From Sediminibacterium ginsengisoli (GTDB lineage: Bacteria > Bacteroidota > Bacteroidia > Chitinophagales > Chitinophagaceae), in contig CAMDLR010000002.1 in assembly GCA_945901845.1 (NCBI GenBank), positions 62,001 through 126,000 on the forward strand: a DNA stretch of 64,000 nucleotides, read 5' to 3'. Shown here piece by piece: positions 1 to 8,541 of this stretch. The position numbers were made by a program, and so were the translations under genes. A model generated the notes under the pieces. That model was given only the letters and a program-made list of their open reading frames with translations. It made no database searches and was not told where the DNA came from. How positions within the stretch are numbered: position 1 is the stretch's first letter; each line of letters starts with the position of its first letter.

Positions 1-1299
1 AGCAAATGAAACAGTCGTTTTTACTTTTGCTAGACCTGCTGTAAAACCAGCAGCATCATGCCAAGAATATGCAGGATTTGCGCCTACTAAAATTAAAGTA
101 CCAACGCTACCTGCGTTCATGTCTTTAACCAATTGAACAAAATTTGCATCAACACCAGCGCGGGTATTGTTGCGTGCAGCCCAGTTAATGGTAGAACCGC
201 CAGCACCAACTGCGTTGTTAATTGCGTTTACAATGATTTGAATATTCACATCATTGCTTCCAGCTACTACAAGTGCAGCGCCTTTGTTTTCTAATAAAGT
301 TTTTGCTGCATTTTGGATACCAGCTTTAAGGGTAGCATCGTTAATACCTGTAACACCACCACCATTAACAGCGGTTAATAAAGCAGCTGCAATAGCACCT
401 ATTTCTGAAGGACGGTGTAAATATTTTTCATCCGCATTTGAACCTGTAAGACTCGCTACACTTTCGAAGTGTATGTGCTTACTCATGCTCGGATTTTTTT
501 CGTTGATTTTTTTACCCGTTGCGTATTGCTTAGAAAAAGCAACAGGGCTTAACCAGGTACCTAAAAAATCGGCGCCTAAACTAACAATGGCTTTTGCATT
601 TTCGAAATGGTAATCAGCAATAGCAGCTACACCATTTGTTGCAGCGTTTGCTTCTATTAAAGCACTGTAAGAAACAGCATCATAAGTAACATGTTTGCTA
701 CCTGGATACTTTGCTAGAAATTGCGCAATCACTTCTTTGCTTGTAGGAGAAGTAATGGTACTTGAGACCACCACAATATTACCACCCATAGCAGCAGCAA
801 CCGCTTTATCAGCTGCTTCAAAAGTTACTTCTTTACCGCCAATTGTTGGGAAACGTAAACGTGCAGTATCATATAAATCTAATACAGACGCTTGCACACG
901 TGCAGACGTACCGCCTTTTGTTACCAAGCTTAAATCGTTACCCTCAATTTTAATAGGACGACCATCACGCACTTTAGCTACAACGCTCACAACGTCACCG
1001 TCTTGCACATATGTAGTTGCATAATAATTAGCAATACCTGGAACAATATCTTCAGGTTTGTTTGCAAACGGAATGGCTTTTTTGATAGGCATTTCACAGC
1101 TTGCTGCAACAGCTGCTGCTGCAGTGCTAAAACCTACATATTTTAAAAAGTCTCTGCGAGGTGCAGCAGTTTCGAGAAAACCTTTGCTTTCGTCTTCAAC
1201 AAAAGGAAGCGCTTCTTTGAACTCATCTTTCACTTCTTGAATGTAAGCAGCAGACTGATTCTTTTCTCCAAAACTTTGCCAGTACTTTTTTTGCTCCAT
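1..1299 (-). CDS. actB: Alternative complex III molybdopterin-oxidoreductase/Fe-S subunit (ActB-like), N-terminal part; runs off the left edge
   Basis: Minus-strand translation from ATG at 1299 is open to position 1: MEQKKYWQSFGEKNQSAAYIQEVKDEFKEALPF...APRRDFLKYVGFSTAAAAVAASCEMPIKKAIPFANKPEDIVPGIANYYATTYVQDGDVVSVVAKVRDGRPIKIEGN... It has a Tat-like RRDFLK motif and an MoCo-oxidoreductase-like start, and lies next to the multiheme gene. Missing from the ORF track because it has no stop in the window. Confidence 0.85.
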   Translation of the reverse strand, partial: MEQKKYWQSFGEKNQSAAYIQEVKDEFKEALPFVEDESKGFLETAAPRRDFLKYVGFSTAAAAVAASCEMPIKKAIPFANKPEDIVPGIANYYATTYVQDGDVVSVVAKVRDGRPIKIEGNDLSLVTKGGTSARVQASVLDLYDTARLRFPTIGGKEVTFEAADKAVAAAMGGNIVVVSSTITSPTSKEVIAQFLAKYPGSKHVTYDAVSYSALIEANAATNGVAAIADYHFENAKAIVSLGADFLGTWLSPVAFSKQYATGKKINEKNPSMSKHIHFESVASLTGSNADEKYLHRPSEIGAIAAALLTAVNGGGVTGINDATLKAGIQNAAKTLLENKGAALVVAGSNDVNIQIIVNAINNAVGAGGSTINWAARNNTRAGVDANFVQLVKDMNAGSVGTLILVGANPAYSWHDAAGFTAGLAKVKTTVSFA

Positions 1300-1330
1300 G
1301 ATATATTTATTATCGGGTATAATGTTGTTA

Positions 1331-2599
1331 TTAATAGTGACACTTTTGACACTCAGTACCACCAATACTTTCTACTGTAACACCTTTGGTACTATCCATT
1401 TTTCCAGATTTTAAATCTTGGTGGTATTTTTCGTAGATGCTGTAAAAACCATTGTCTTTAAATTGGACCTTTGTTTCGCGGTGACAATTAATACACCAGC
1501 CCATGCTAAGGTCATTTTGTTGTTTTACTTCACCCATTTTTTGGATTTCACCATGACATGTTTGACAAGCCACTTGACCTGTTTTCACGTGCTGTGCGTG
1601 GTTGAAATAAACGTGATCCGGTAAATTGTGGATACGCACCCACTCAATTGGTTTTGCTTTAGAAGGATCCCAAGGTTTACCTGGTTCGAAACCTGCGTAT
1701 TTGTATAATTTTTCAATTTCTTGTGTACCGTTTACTTCTTCACCATCTTCTGTAAACATTTTTTCTCCCTTGTATTCGTTGATGGCCAAGTGGCAGTTCA
1801 TACAAACGTTTAAAGAAGGGATGGTTGCTTGTTTACCTTGGTAAGCGCCGGTATGACAATATTGACAGTTAATTTGGTTGATACCAGCGTGCACTTTGTG
1901 AGAATAGTAGATAGGTTGTACCGGTTGGTAGTCTTTACTTCTGCCTAAGCCCATTGCGCTTTTTGAAACCTGATAACCACCCACTATAAAAAATACAACC
2001 GCTAAAAACGCTAGGTATCTTTTGTTTCTAAAAAATGGTACAGGCACTTCTGGCGCATGTCCTTCACGGGCATCTGATAGTTTTTTTAATCCTGCATTTA
2101 CTTGAAGTAGAATAACGGCAACCACTGCTAAAACCAACGATAAAATTCCAAACAACAATGAGTTATCATCTTCGGCTGGCGCACCTGCGGCTGCAGCACC
2201 TGGCACAGCAGTACCTGGGGCAGGAACAGAAGCTACATACTTAAGTATGGCATCAATTTCCTCATTTTTTAAATTTGGAAATTGGTTCATTGCGGTTTTG
2301 TTATACTCGAGGTATAATTTGTTCGCATATGCATCACCTGTTTTTAAAAAGGCAGCGCTATTCTTGATCCAAGAATATAGCTTTTCTTTTGTTTCCCAAC
2401 GGCCTTCAACCCCAGCAAGCGCAGGGCCTGTAGAGTTTTTATGCACCTGATGACAGGAAGCACAATTGGTATTAAACAAGGTTTTTCCGTCTTGGGCAGT
2501 AACGGTATTTGTAACTAAAAGGCCCAACAAGAAAACTGCGCTAAATAAGCAGTTCTTGACGATGCGACTTGTGTTGCGTCTAAAAGATGTCATATACAC
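1331..2599 (-). CDS. actA: Multiheme cytochrome c: N-terminal monoheme domain fused to pentaheme ActA-like domain (alternative complex III)
   Basis: Six CxxCH motifs (CASCH, CQYCH, CMNCH, CQTCH, CINCH, CQKCH); signal peptide; TM segments between the monoheme and pentaheme parts; adjacent to actB. Confidence 0.85.
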   Translation of the reverse strand: MYMTSFRRNTSRIVKNCLFSAVFLLGLLVTNTVTAQDGKTLFNTNCASCHQVHKNSTGPALAGVEGRWETKEKLYSWIKNSAAFLKTGDAYANKLYLEYNKTAMNQFPNLKNEEIDAILKYVASVPAPGTAVPGAAAAGAPAEDDNSLLFGILSLVLAVVAVILLQVNAGLKKLSDAREGHAPEVPVPFFRNKRYLAFLAVVFFIVGGYQVSKSAMGLGRSKDYQPVQPIYYSHKVHAGINQINCQYCHTGAYQGKQATIPSLNVCMNCHLAINEYKGEKMFTEDGEEVNGTQEIEKLYKYAGFEPGKPWDPSKAKPIEWVRIHNLPDHVYFNHAQHVKTGQVACQTCHGEIQKMGEVKQQNDLSMGWCINCHRETKVQFKDNGFYSIYEKYHQDLKSGKMDSTKGVTVESIGGTECQKCHY

Positions 2600-2747
2600 A
2601 AACGAATTCTATAGGTGGAAAAATATCCTTAATTGCGCGCAAAAATACTATAGGAACCTGACAATTTCGAATAGTAAGCGACTTTTTTTTGTTCAAAACA
2701 ATATTGAGTTTCAAGTATTTGTCGGGTTTTTTATGCAATTTTGACCT

Positions 2748-3641
2748 ATGTTTAAGCGATTGAAGGAAAAATGGAAAATTAGTTGGACTTCTTTTGTACT
2801 CGTATTTAGCACATTTGCCATTGGTGGTAGTAGTTGCGGGTACCTAGGCAGAAAGCTTCTAACGCTTACTGGGATTGATTCAGGACTGCTTTATTATACG
2901 CTATATATTGTTTTAATGTGTTTATTATGGCCCCTATGTGTCATCGTTGTAAGTATTCCGATGGGGCAATTTGGATTTTTTAGAAATTACCTCCGAAAAA
3001 TGAGTCAAACCATTTTTGGGGTATCAAGTAAGGCACCAAAACCGCAAAATGGGAGTTTTAGCATCAAAAAGCGCAATTTGGCCGTTTTTGCCTCGGGTGC
3101 GGGCTCTAACGCACAAAAAATCATAGAACATTTTAAGGGTCATCCTTCTATCAGGGTATCGCTCATTGTATGCAACAAGCCTGGCGCTGGTGTAATACAA
3201 ATAGCTGCTGATTTTGGCGTGCCTGTTCTTATGATTGAAAAGAAAGACTTTGAACATGGCAATATGTATGTGAAAGAACTTTCAAAATATGAAATTGACT
3301 ATATCATACTTGCTGGATTTTTATGGAAAATGCCTGAAGCTTTTTTAAACGCATTTCCAAGACACATGATTAATATTCACCCATCATTACTACCAAAATA
3401 TGGTGGCAAAGGCATGTATGGATCACGTGTTCATGAAGCAGTGATTGCTGCAGGTGAAAAGGAATCTGGCATTACCGTTCATTATGTAAATGGACACTAT
3501 GACGAAGGCGAACATCTGTTTCAAGCTCCTTGCGCAGTTGATGCGAATGATACGCCGGATACACTTGCTACCAAAATACATGCACTAGAACATTTGCATT
3601 TTGCACGCGTGATAGAAGATGTGATTGAAGGAAAACTATAA
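2748..3641 (+). CDS. purN: Membrane-domain (DUF6787-like) :: phosphoribosylglycinamide formyltransferase (PurN) fusion
   Basis: N-terminal ~90 aa has hydrophobic segments (MFKRLKEKWKISWTSFVLVFSTFAIGGSSCGYLGRKLL...); C-terminal part is PurN-like (LAVFASGAGSNAQKIIEHF..., INIHPSLLPKYGGKGMYG, GITVHYVN...DEGEHLFQ). Confidence 0.85.
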   Translation: MFKRLKEKWKISWTSFVLVFSTFAIGGSSCGYLGRKLLTLTGIDSGLLYYTLYIVLMCLLWPLCVIVVSIPMGQFGFFRNYLRKMSQTIFGVSSKAPKPQNGSFSIKKRNLAVFASGAGSNAQKIIEHFKGHPSIRVSLIVCNKPGAGVIQIAADFGVPVLMIEKKDFEHGNMYVKELSKYEIDYIILAGFLWKMPEAFLNAFPRHMINIHPSLLPKYGGKGMYGSRVHEAVIAAGEKESGITVHYVNGHYDEGEHLFQAPCAVDANDTPDTLATKIHALEHLHFARVIEDVIEGKL

Positions 3642-3655
3642 ATAACGCCCCGTTT

Positions 3656-4141
3656 TTAGCGCAGCTCTTTTTGCATATACACCACACCCGGAAGTGGATT
3701 ATCGTAGTAGGCATTAACTGTTTCGAAACCAAATTTTTGATAGAGTTTTATAGCGGCTTGTAGCCTCTCTAATGTATCCAATTTCATGAGGGTATAGTCC
3801 AGTTTTTTTGCTTCTTCTAATAGCACTTTTACAAGTGCGTCACCTATTTTTAAACTTCGATACTCGGGCTTTACATACAACCTTTTCATTTCACAAGTTT
3901 GCGCTTCTTGCAAGGGCTGTAATGCAATGCAGCCAACAGGTGTAGCGTTATAGTATGCAATAAAAAGCGCGCCTACCGGCGCGCTGTATTTATACAAAGG
4001 ATTGTCGATTTCGCTATCAAAAGATTGAAAACAAAGGTCTTCATTGAGCTCTTGTAAATACGCTTTAAATAGCGTTTTGATACTTTCTAATGCAGGACCT
4101 TGCGTACTAACTTTTTGAATGTCTAACATACGTGATGACAT
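3656..4141 (-). CDS. GNAT family N-acetyltransferase
   Basis: GNAT-like core: CEMKRLYVKPEYRSLKIGDALVKVLLEEAKKLDYTLMKLDTLERLQAAIKLYQKFGFE. Confidence 0.85.
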   Translation of the reverse strand: MSSRMLDIQKVSTQGPALESIKTLFKAYLQELNEDLCFQSFDSEIDNPLYKYSAPVGALFIAYYNATPVGCIALQPLQEAQTCEMKRLYVKPEYRSLKIGDALVKVLLEEAKKLDYTLMKLDTLERLQAAIKLYQKFGFETVNAYYDNPLPGVVYMQKELR

Positions 4142-4147
4142 TAAAAA

Positions 4148-4801
4148 TTAACCAGGCATTCTTGAAATATACTTTTCAATTTCTTTTACCTGATCTAGCA
4201 CTTGTTTTGTAGTTGGCTTACAAGCTTTTGCTTTTCTAAAAAAATCTTTAGCAGCTCTAAACTCACGCTTATTGATAAAAATTTGACACATGGTTAAATA
4301 AGCAACCGCTTCACTTTCTTTGTCAGGAATGCCAAGTCTGATGGCAGCTCTGATATAAGATTCACCTTGCTTAAGATCACCTTTTTGCATCGACATCATT
4401 CCAAGCTGTAATTTATTAGCACCTTCTGCCTCTGGCATGGGCGAACCTAATGCGTTACTCATTTTTAGGTGCTTTTCGGCACTATCAAAATCTTGCGTCA
4501 TCATGGCAAGGTTTCCTTTAATGGTATAAAAGGTAGAACGTACCGGCTTATAGAGTAAGCCCGGAAACCATACAGATTTTAATATTTTTTCTACCTCTTC
4601 CACATTACCCTGCTCCATAGGTTCTTGAATCAAACGAAGTGGGCCAATAAAAAAATGGCTCAATATACCAATGATAAAAACAAGGTATATTGGGAATGTT
4701 GGCCAAAAACCAGTGCCGGTAAAATTTAACGCAAGACCTAGCAACAACAGCAATAAGCTGAGCCAGAAACGGTATTTGATAACGATATTGTAGAATTGCA
4801 T
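4148..4801 (-). CDS. Membrane-anchored tetratricopeptide-repeat-like protein
   Basis: N-terminal TM segments followed by TPR-like helical repeats (AEKHLKMSNALGSPMPEAEGANKLQLGMMSMQKGDLKQGESYIRAAIRLG). Confidence 0.6.
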   Translation of the reverse strand: MQFYNIVIKYRFWLSLLLLLLGLALNFTGTGFWPTFPIYLVFIIGILSHFFIGPLRLIQEPMEQGNVEEVEKILKSVWFPGLLYKPVRSTFYTIKGNLAMMTQDFDSAEKHLKMSNALGSPMPEAEGANKLQLGMMSMQKGDLKQGESYIRAAIRLGIPDKESEAVAYLTMCQIFINKREFRAAKDFFRKAKACKPTTKQVLDQVKEIEKYISRMPG

Positions 4802-4863
4802 CCCTTTAAATTTGAGCAGCTAAGATACATTGGTTTTATTAAAAGCGGCCAACCCACAAGCAT

Positions 4864-4896
4864 TTTGTGGCGGTACGGGATTATCTATTATTTTTG
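4864..4896 (+). promoter_or_regulatory. Bacteroidota-type promoter for tRNA-Arg (TTTG -33 / TANNTTTG -7)
   Basis: TTTG at 4864-4867 and TATTTTTG at 4889-4896, 21-bp spacer, just upstream of the tRNA. Confidence 0.65.
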
Positions 4897-4912
4897 CAAC
4901 CCTTTTAGGGAT

Positions 4913-4984
4913 GGTCCCGTAGTTCAATGGATAGAATAGAAGTTTCCTAAACTTTAGATCCAGGTTCGATTCCTGGCGGGACCA
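4913..4984 (+). tRNA. tRNA-Arg (anticodon CCT)
   Basis: Cloverleaf read by hand: acceptor GGTCCCG/CGGGACC, anticodon stem GAAGT/ACTTT with loop TTCCTAA, T-arm CCAGG-TTCGATT-CCTGG. CCA is not fully encoded. Confidence 0.93.
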
Positions 4985-4986
4985 CA

Positions 4987-5012
4987 AAGCCTCAACACAC
5001 GTGTTGGGGCTT
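4987..5012 (+). terminator. Hairpin just downstream of tRNA-Arg, likely terminator
   Basis: aagcctcaacac-ac-gtgttggggctt: 12-bp arms with one G.T wobble, followed by T-rich cttcatttt. Confidence 0.6.
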
Positions 5013-5031
5013 CTTCATTTTGAGACAATGT

Positions 5032-5211
5032 CGAAAGCTTGCTTTCGTAAGTTGGTGAGAAATGAAGAAGCTAAACTATCCCGCTTCGCGTGATAGTTTA
5101 AAAGGTTTTGGGTTAGTTCAATGCGGCAGGAAGTTAGCCGAAGGCTAACAGTCCTGGCGAAAGACAAGGCTAACAGTCCTGGCGAAAGACAAGGCTAACA
5201 GTTCTGGCGAA
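5032..5211. repeat. Hairpin cluster plus 25-bp tandem repeat (about 3 copies)
   Basis: Hairpins cgaaagc-tt-gctttcg (5032-5047), taaactatcc-cgcttcgcg-tgatagttta (5072-5100), gttagcc-gaa-ggctaac (about 5133-5149); tandem unit aaggctaacagtcctggcgaaagac at 5141-5165 and 5166-5190, partial third copy at 5191-5211. Confidence 0.85.
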
Positions 5212-5279
5212 TCTTACTTTAAGTTTCGCTCAATTTTTGTAATTTTCAGTAAATATTATAAAACAATACAAATTTAGGA

Positions 5280-5582
5280 ATGGGACAAAATCAGGACGGA
5301 ACAGTAAAAGAAATTACTTCATATTTTCTAAAATGGATTGGCATTGTAGTGTGTGTTTTATGTGCAGTAAGTTTTTTTATTAATTCTGAATGGGCTGCAA
5401 AACAAATATTAGAAACCCAAATGAACTACTCAAATGATGACTCTGAAGCCGCAAACTTGCTTTATAAAATAGAGGTATTTATGATCGATACAGCGATTTG
5501 GTTGAAAAAACTTCCAATCAGTTTAAAAATAACTGGATTAGTGCTTGGAGGGTTGTTGTGGTTTTCGAATTCAGACGATTAA
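5280..5582 (+). CDS. Small hypothetical membrane protein
   Basis: 100-aa ORF with two hydrophobic segments; no recognisable family. Confidence 0.5.
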   Translation: MGQNQDGTVKEITSYFLKWIGIVVCVLCAVSFFINSEWAAKQILETQMNYSNDDSEAANLLYKIEVFMIDTAIWLKKLPISLKITGLVLGGLLWFSNSDD

Positions 5583-5665
5583 GCCATTTTGCAATGAAAA
5601 ATAATTAATTTTTTGTGCTATTTAAATAACACCTTACTTTTCATAATTAAATACAAAACGATCAT

Positions 5666-6463
5666 ATGTCAATTACAAATTCAAATAGCTTTTTCAAAAG
5701 CGTTATTTTATTTATCTCTCTTTGTCTTCTCATATTTACAACCGCATCAAGCCAAACATCACAATGCATACTAAATGTAAAAAACGACAGGGCTTTTTTT
5801 CATGATCGCACAGCATTAAATGGCAAAGTTAGCTTTACACAGAGAAAAGCTTTTTTAGTTTTGGGAGATCAGGTTGCTATCAATTGCCAAGACAAAAATG
5901 AAAACTGGATCTATATTTCTTATAAAAACTCAAAAGGAACCATTACACGGGGATATATAAAAAAAGCAGATCTTGAAAATGTTCAGTCAAACAACCTTTC
6001 AACAAAAGAGATTTTAAGCAAGCTGGTTGGAGAACACTACCTCGAATCTATTTCTGGGTTTGCTGGGGCAAATGCATTATATGACTACGAGAAAAAAAAC
6101 GGAAAATGGACAGCCTCAGGTTCTTCTATTAACGGAGGAATGAGAGAAGGATATAAGATTACAATTTCAGCCCAAGATTTATCTCGTTTAAATACTATGA
6201 AATTGATTCTACATCCAGATTTATCCCTACAACTTTACGTAGGAAATAAATTAATTATAACAGCACCTTTTTCAGATAATGATGTTGACAATAAAGCGAT
6301 AATTTTACTAGAGAGAGCGTTAAAAGAATCCGAATTAGGCTTTACTGTGGGCGACTACATTGATGAAGAAGAGAATACTATTTTGCTAACGTATGATATC
6401 GAGAAGCGCGTTTTTTCTTTATTCGTTTCAGGTTTTAGTAAAGCAGATTATACATTTAAATAA
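5666..6463 (+). CDS. Hypothetical secreted protein with SH3-like N-terminal domain
   Basis: Signal peptide; CILNVKNDRAFFHDRTALNGKVSFTQRKAFLVLGDQVAINCQDKNENWIYISYKNSKGTITRGYIKKADL resembles bacterial SH3 (variant SH3b) domains. Confidence 0.6.
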   Translation: MSITNSNSFFKSVILFISLCLLIFTTASSQTSQCILNVKNDRAFFHDRTALNGKVSFTQRKAFLVLGDQVAINCQDKNENWIYISYKNSKGTITRGYIKKADLENVQSNNLSTKEILSKLVGEHYLESISGFAGANALYDYEKKNGKWTASGSSINGGMREGYKITISAQDLSRLNTMKLILHPDLSLQLYVGNKLIITAPFSDNDVDNKAIILLERALKESELGFTVGDYIDEEENTILLTYDIEKRVFSLFVSGFSKADYTFK

Positions 6464-6488
6464 AACGCTTGCACCAAATAATTATAAA

Positions 6489-6878
6489 ATGAAAGCTGTC
6501 TTTTTAATTCTTTTTTCAACTTTGCTTAGTTCTAATTTGATGGCGCAAACTTTTGTCAAAAAAGGAGAAAGTTTATCCGCAGCAAAAGTTGTAATTAAGT
6601 ACTTCGAAAATAAAGGTGGCAATCGACCATCTTTAAGTATAGCGTATAAAGATGGATTTTCGATGTTCAGCCATGTGATGCCGGTATGTGGCGGTGATTA
6701 TGGCTGGTGTTTGAGAAATGACGAATTCGAAGATATTGCCTATTTAAAAATTGACTTTTATTCAAATAAGTTAATTGCAAAAATTAAAATAGATGCTTAT
6801 TTGTCTAAGCAAAAGAATTATGATAAAATAAAAAAGCACATAGACCTTATTGCAGGTGAATATGTCAGATTTAAATAA
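6489..6878 (+). CDS. Hypothetical secreted protein
   Basis: ORF 6393-6878; the in-frame ATG at 6489 gives a clear signal peptide (MKAVFLILFSTLLSSNLMAQ) and avoids overlap with the upstream gene. Confidence 0.5.
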   Translation: MKAVFLILFSTLLSSNLMAQTFVKKGESLSAAKVVIKYFENKGGNRPSLSIAYKDGFSMFSHVMPVCGGDYGWCLRNDEFEDIAYLKIDFYSNKLIAKIKIDAYLSKQKNYDKIKKHIDLIAGEYVRFK

Positions 6879-6890
6879 AACTAGAAAACA

Positions 6891-7295
6891 TCACAACAAC
6901 AAAATATAAGCAGCTGCAGCAAATGCACAAGCACCTCCCCCGCTTTGCGTAACGGCCACAGGGCTTCCAGAAGCATAACGGCCTTGATAAATTTTATTCC
7001 CTTCAATCACGCCAACAGGACTACCTGACGCATACCTTCCTTTGTAAATTTTATTCCCTTCAACTACGCCCACAGGACTTCCAGAAGCATACCTACCTCT
7101 ATAAATTTTATTTCCTTCTATTACTGCAATAGGGCTTCCTGATGCATACCTACCCTGGTATATTTTTCCATTTTGAAAAACAGCTACCGGACTTCCTGAC
7201 GCATATCTTCCCTGATATATTTTACACTGTGCATGAGAAACAGTTACAATTAAAAAGGAAACAAAGAGAAAGCTTATAATTTTCTTTGAAAACAT
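6891..7295 (-). CDS. Secreted protein with five tandem 19-aa repeats (KIYQGRYASGSPVAVxxGN); possible beta-flower-type fold
   Basis: Signal peptide, then 5 x KIY[QRK]GRYASGSP[VI][AG]V..., then hydrophobic tail CAFAAAAYILLL. Confidence 0.75.
   Translation of the reverse strand: MFSKKIISFLFVSFLIVTVSHAQCKIYQGRYASGSPVAVFQNGKIYQGRYASGSPIAVIEGNKIYRGRYASGSPVGVVEGNKIYKGRYASGSPVGVIEGNKIYQGRYASGSPVAVTQSGGGACAFAAAAYILLL
6939..7223 (-). repeat. 57-bp coding tandem repeat x5 within CDS 6891-7295
   Basis: Residues 25-119 are exactly five 19-aa units. Confidence 0.9.
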
Positions 7296-7451
7296 ACGTA
7301 ATACTTTATTCCCCTAAAATACAATAAGGCAGGGCAAAAAAAAACACCACGCTCTAAATCAATAACTTCTCCCCCCAGATTAGTCCGATTTATAACGTAG
7401 TGTCTAACATAAATATAGCACAATCACTTAAAAATTAAACAATTAATCATT

Positions 7452-8540
7452 ATGTTTGCAATTAAATTGCAACCTATGAATCAACTGGAAAGGCTTCATT
7501 TTATATACCAACTTCTAGAAATTGAACCGCGCACGGTACAGGACATTTGCAAAGAACTCGCTACGAAAGGTTTTACAACTGCTAGTAGACAAATCTACAA
7601 CGACCTAGTGCAACTCGAAAAAAACTATTTACGAAAAAATCAACAACTCCAAATTACAACCGGTCAATACAATCAAAAAACCTACAGGCTCCTATACACA
7701 GACATCACAATACCAGTTACAGGATTTGACGTAAACTCTTATCAATTGAGTAGACTTTCCATGACTACTTATATTACAGAAGTGCGTGGCGAATCAATCA
7801 ATAAATTTAGAGATATCGTAGCAAAAAAAATTATGCACTTAAGCAAAACCAAATATGCTGCTTTACCAATTGAACAAAATTTTAATTCACACTTTTTTGA
7901 AAGAAAATATACCACCGCGTTTAATCAAATGTCAGAAGATATCATTTGGTCGATTGCAAACAATAAAATTATCGAGATTATTAATATATATGGAGACGCA
8001 ACCAATGTATCATCAGATATCACTTACCCCTTTAAATTAAAGCCACTGCTACTCGTTTACCACAATGGCGCCTATTACATGGCAGGGTTTATTGTAAAGA
8101 AAAACATATTTATCACCATTGACCTCTCAAAAATTGTTGCCTATAATATTACCAATCAAACCTTTGCATATAAAGAATCACTTCCACTTGCAAAAGCCGA
8201 ATTACAAAAAAGATTTGGCTTAACCGCAAATATTGACAATGAAATCTATGAAATAGAATTAGAATTTGCAAGCATCACCGGCGAATTTATCAGTCATTAC
8301 AATTGGCATATAACACAAACCTTTACAACATTAAAAAACGGAAACTACCGTATGAAAATGCATTGCGGAATCAATAGAGAATTATTTGGCTGGATATTTA
8401 GATGGATGGGAAATGTAAAAATTGTAGGGCCCAAAAAACTAAAAGATTTATATCTACAACAGCTCGAAATTATTAATAAAAATTATAGTAGCGAGCAGCG
8501 CCTAAACTATTCTAATATTTTTAAACCTGCAGAAAAGTAA
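7452..8540 (+). CDS. HTH/WYL-domain transcriptional regulator
   Basis: N-terminal HTH (ERLHFIYQLLEIEPRTVQDICKELATKGFTTASRQIYNDLVQLEKNYL), then WYL-type core (FKLKPLLLVYHNGAYYMAGF) and C-terminal extension. Start may be the ATG at 7476. Confidence 0.8.
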   Translation: MFAIKLQPMNQLERLHFIYQLLEIEPRTVQDICKELATKGFTTASRQIYNDLVQLEKNYLRKNQQLQITTGQYNQKTYRLLYTDITIPVTGFDVNSYQLSRLSMTTYITEVRGESINKFRDIVAKKIMHLSKTKYAALPIEQNFNSHFFERKYTTAFNQMSEDIIWSIANNKIIEIINIYGDATNVSSDITYPFKLKPLLLVYHNGAYYMAGFIVKKNIFITIDLSKIVAYNITNQTFAYKESLPLAKAELQKRFGLTANIDNEIYEIELEFASITGEFISHYNWHITQTFTTLKNGNYRMKMHCGINRELFGWIFRWMGNVKIVGPKKLKDLYLQQLEIINKNYSSEQRLNYSNIFKPAEK

Positions 8541-8541
8541 T

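Noticed and set aside
254-1240. Plus-strand ORFs 254-613, 695-1024 and 1058-1240
   Set aside because: They are antisense to the open actB reading frame on the minus strand, which gives a coherent ACIII protein; the plus-strand translations look like reverse-frame noise.
2466-2744. 92-aa plus-strand ORF before purN
   Set aside because: Overlaps the actA 5' end antisense and continues through AT-rich intergenic DNA; no recognisable domain.
5141-5211. 25-bp repeats as a CRISPR array
   Set aside because: Units are directly contiguous with no spacers, only about three copies, and no cas genes.
7452-8540. WYL regulator as a marker of a phage-defence island
   Set aside because: WYL regulators can sit in defence loci, but no nuclease, restriction, BREX, CBASS or toxin-antitoxin genes are recognisable nearby.
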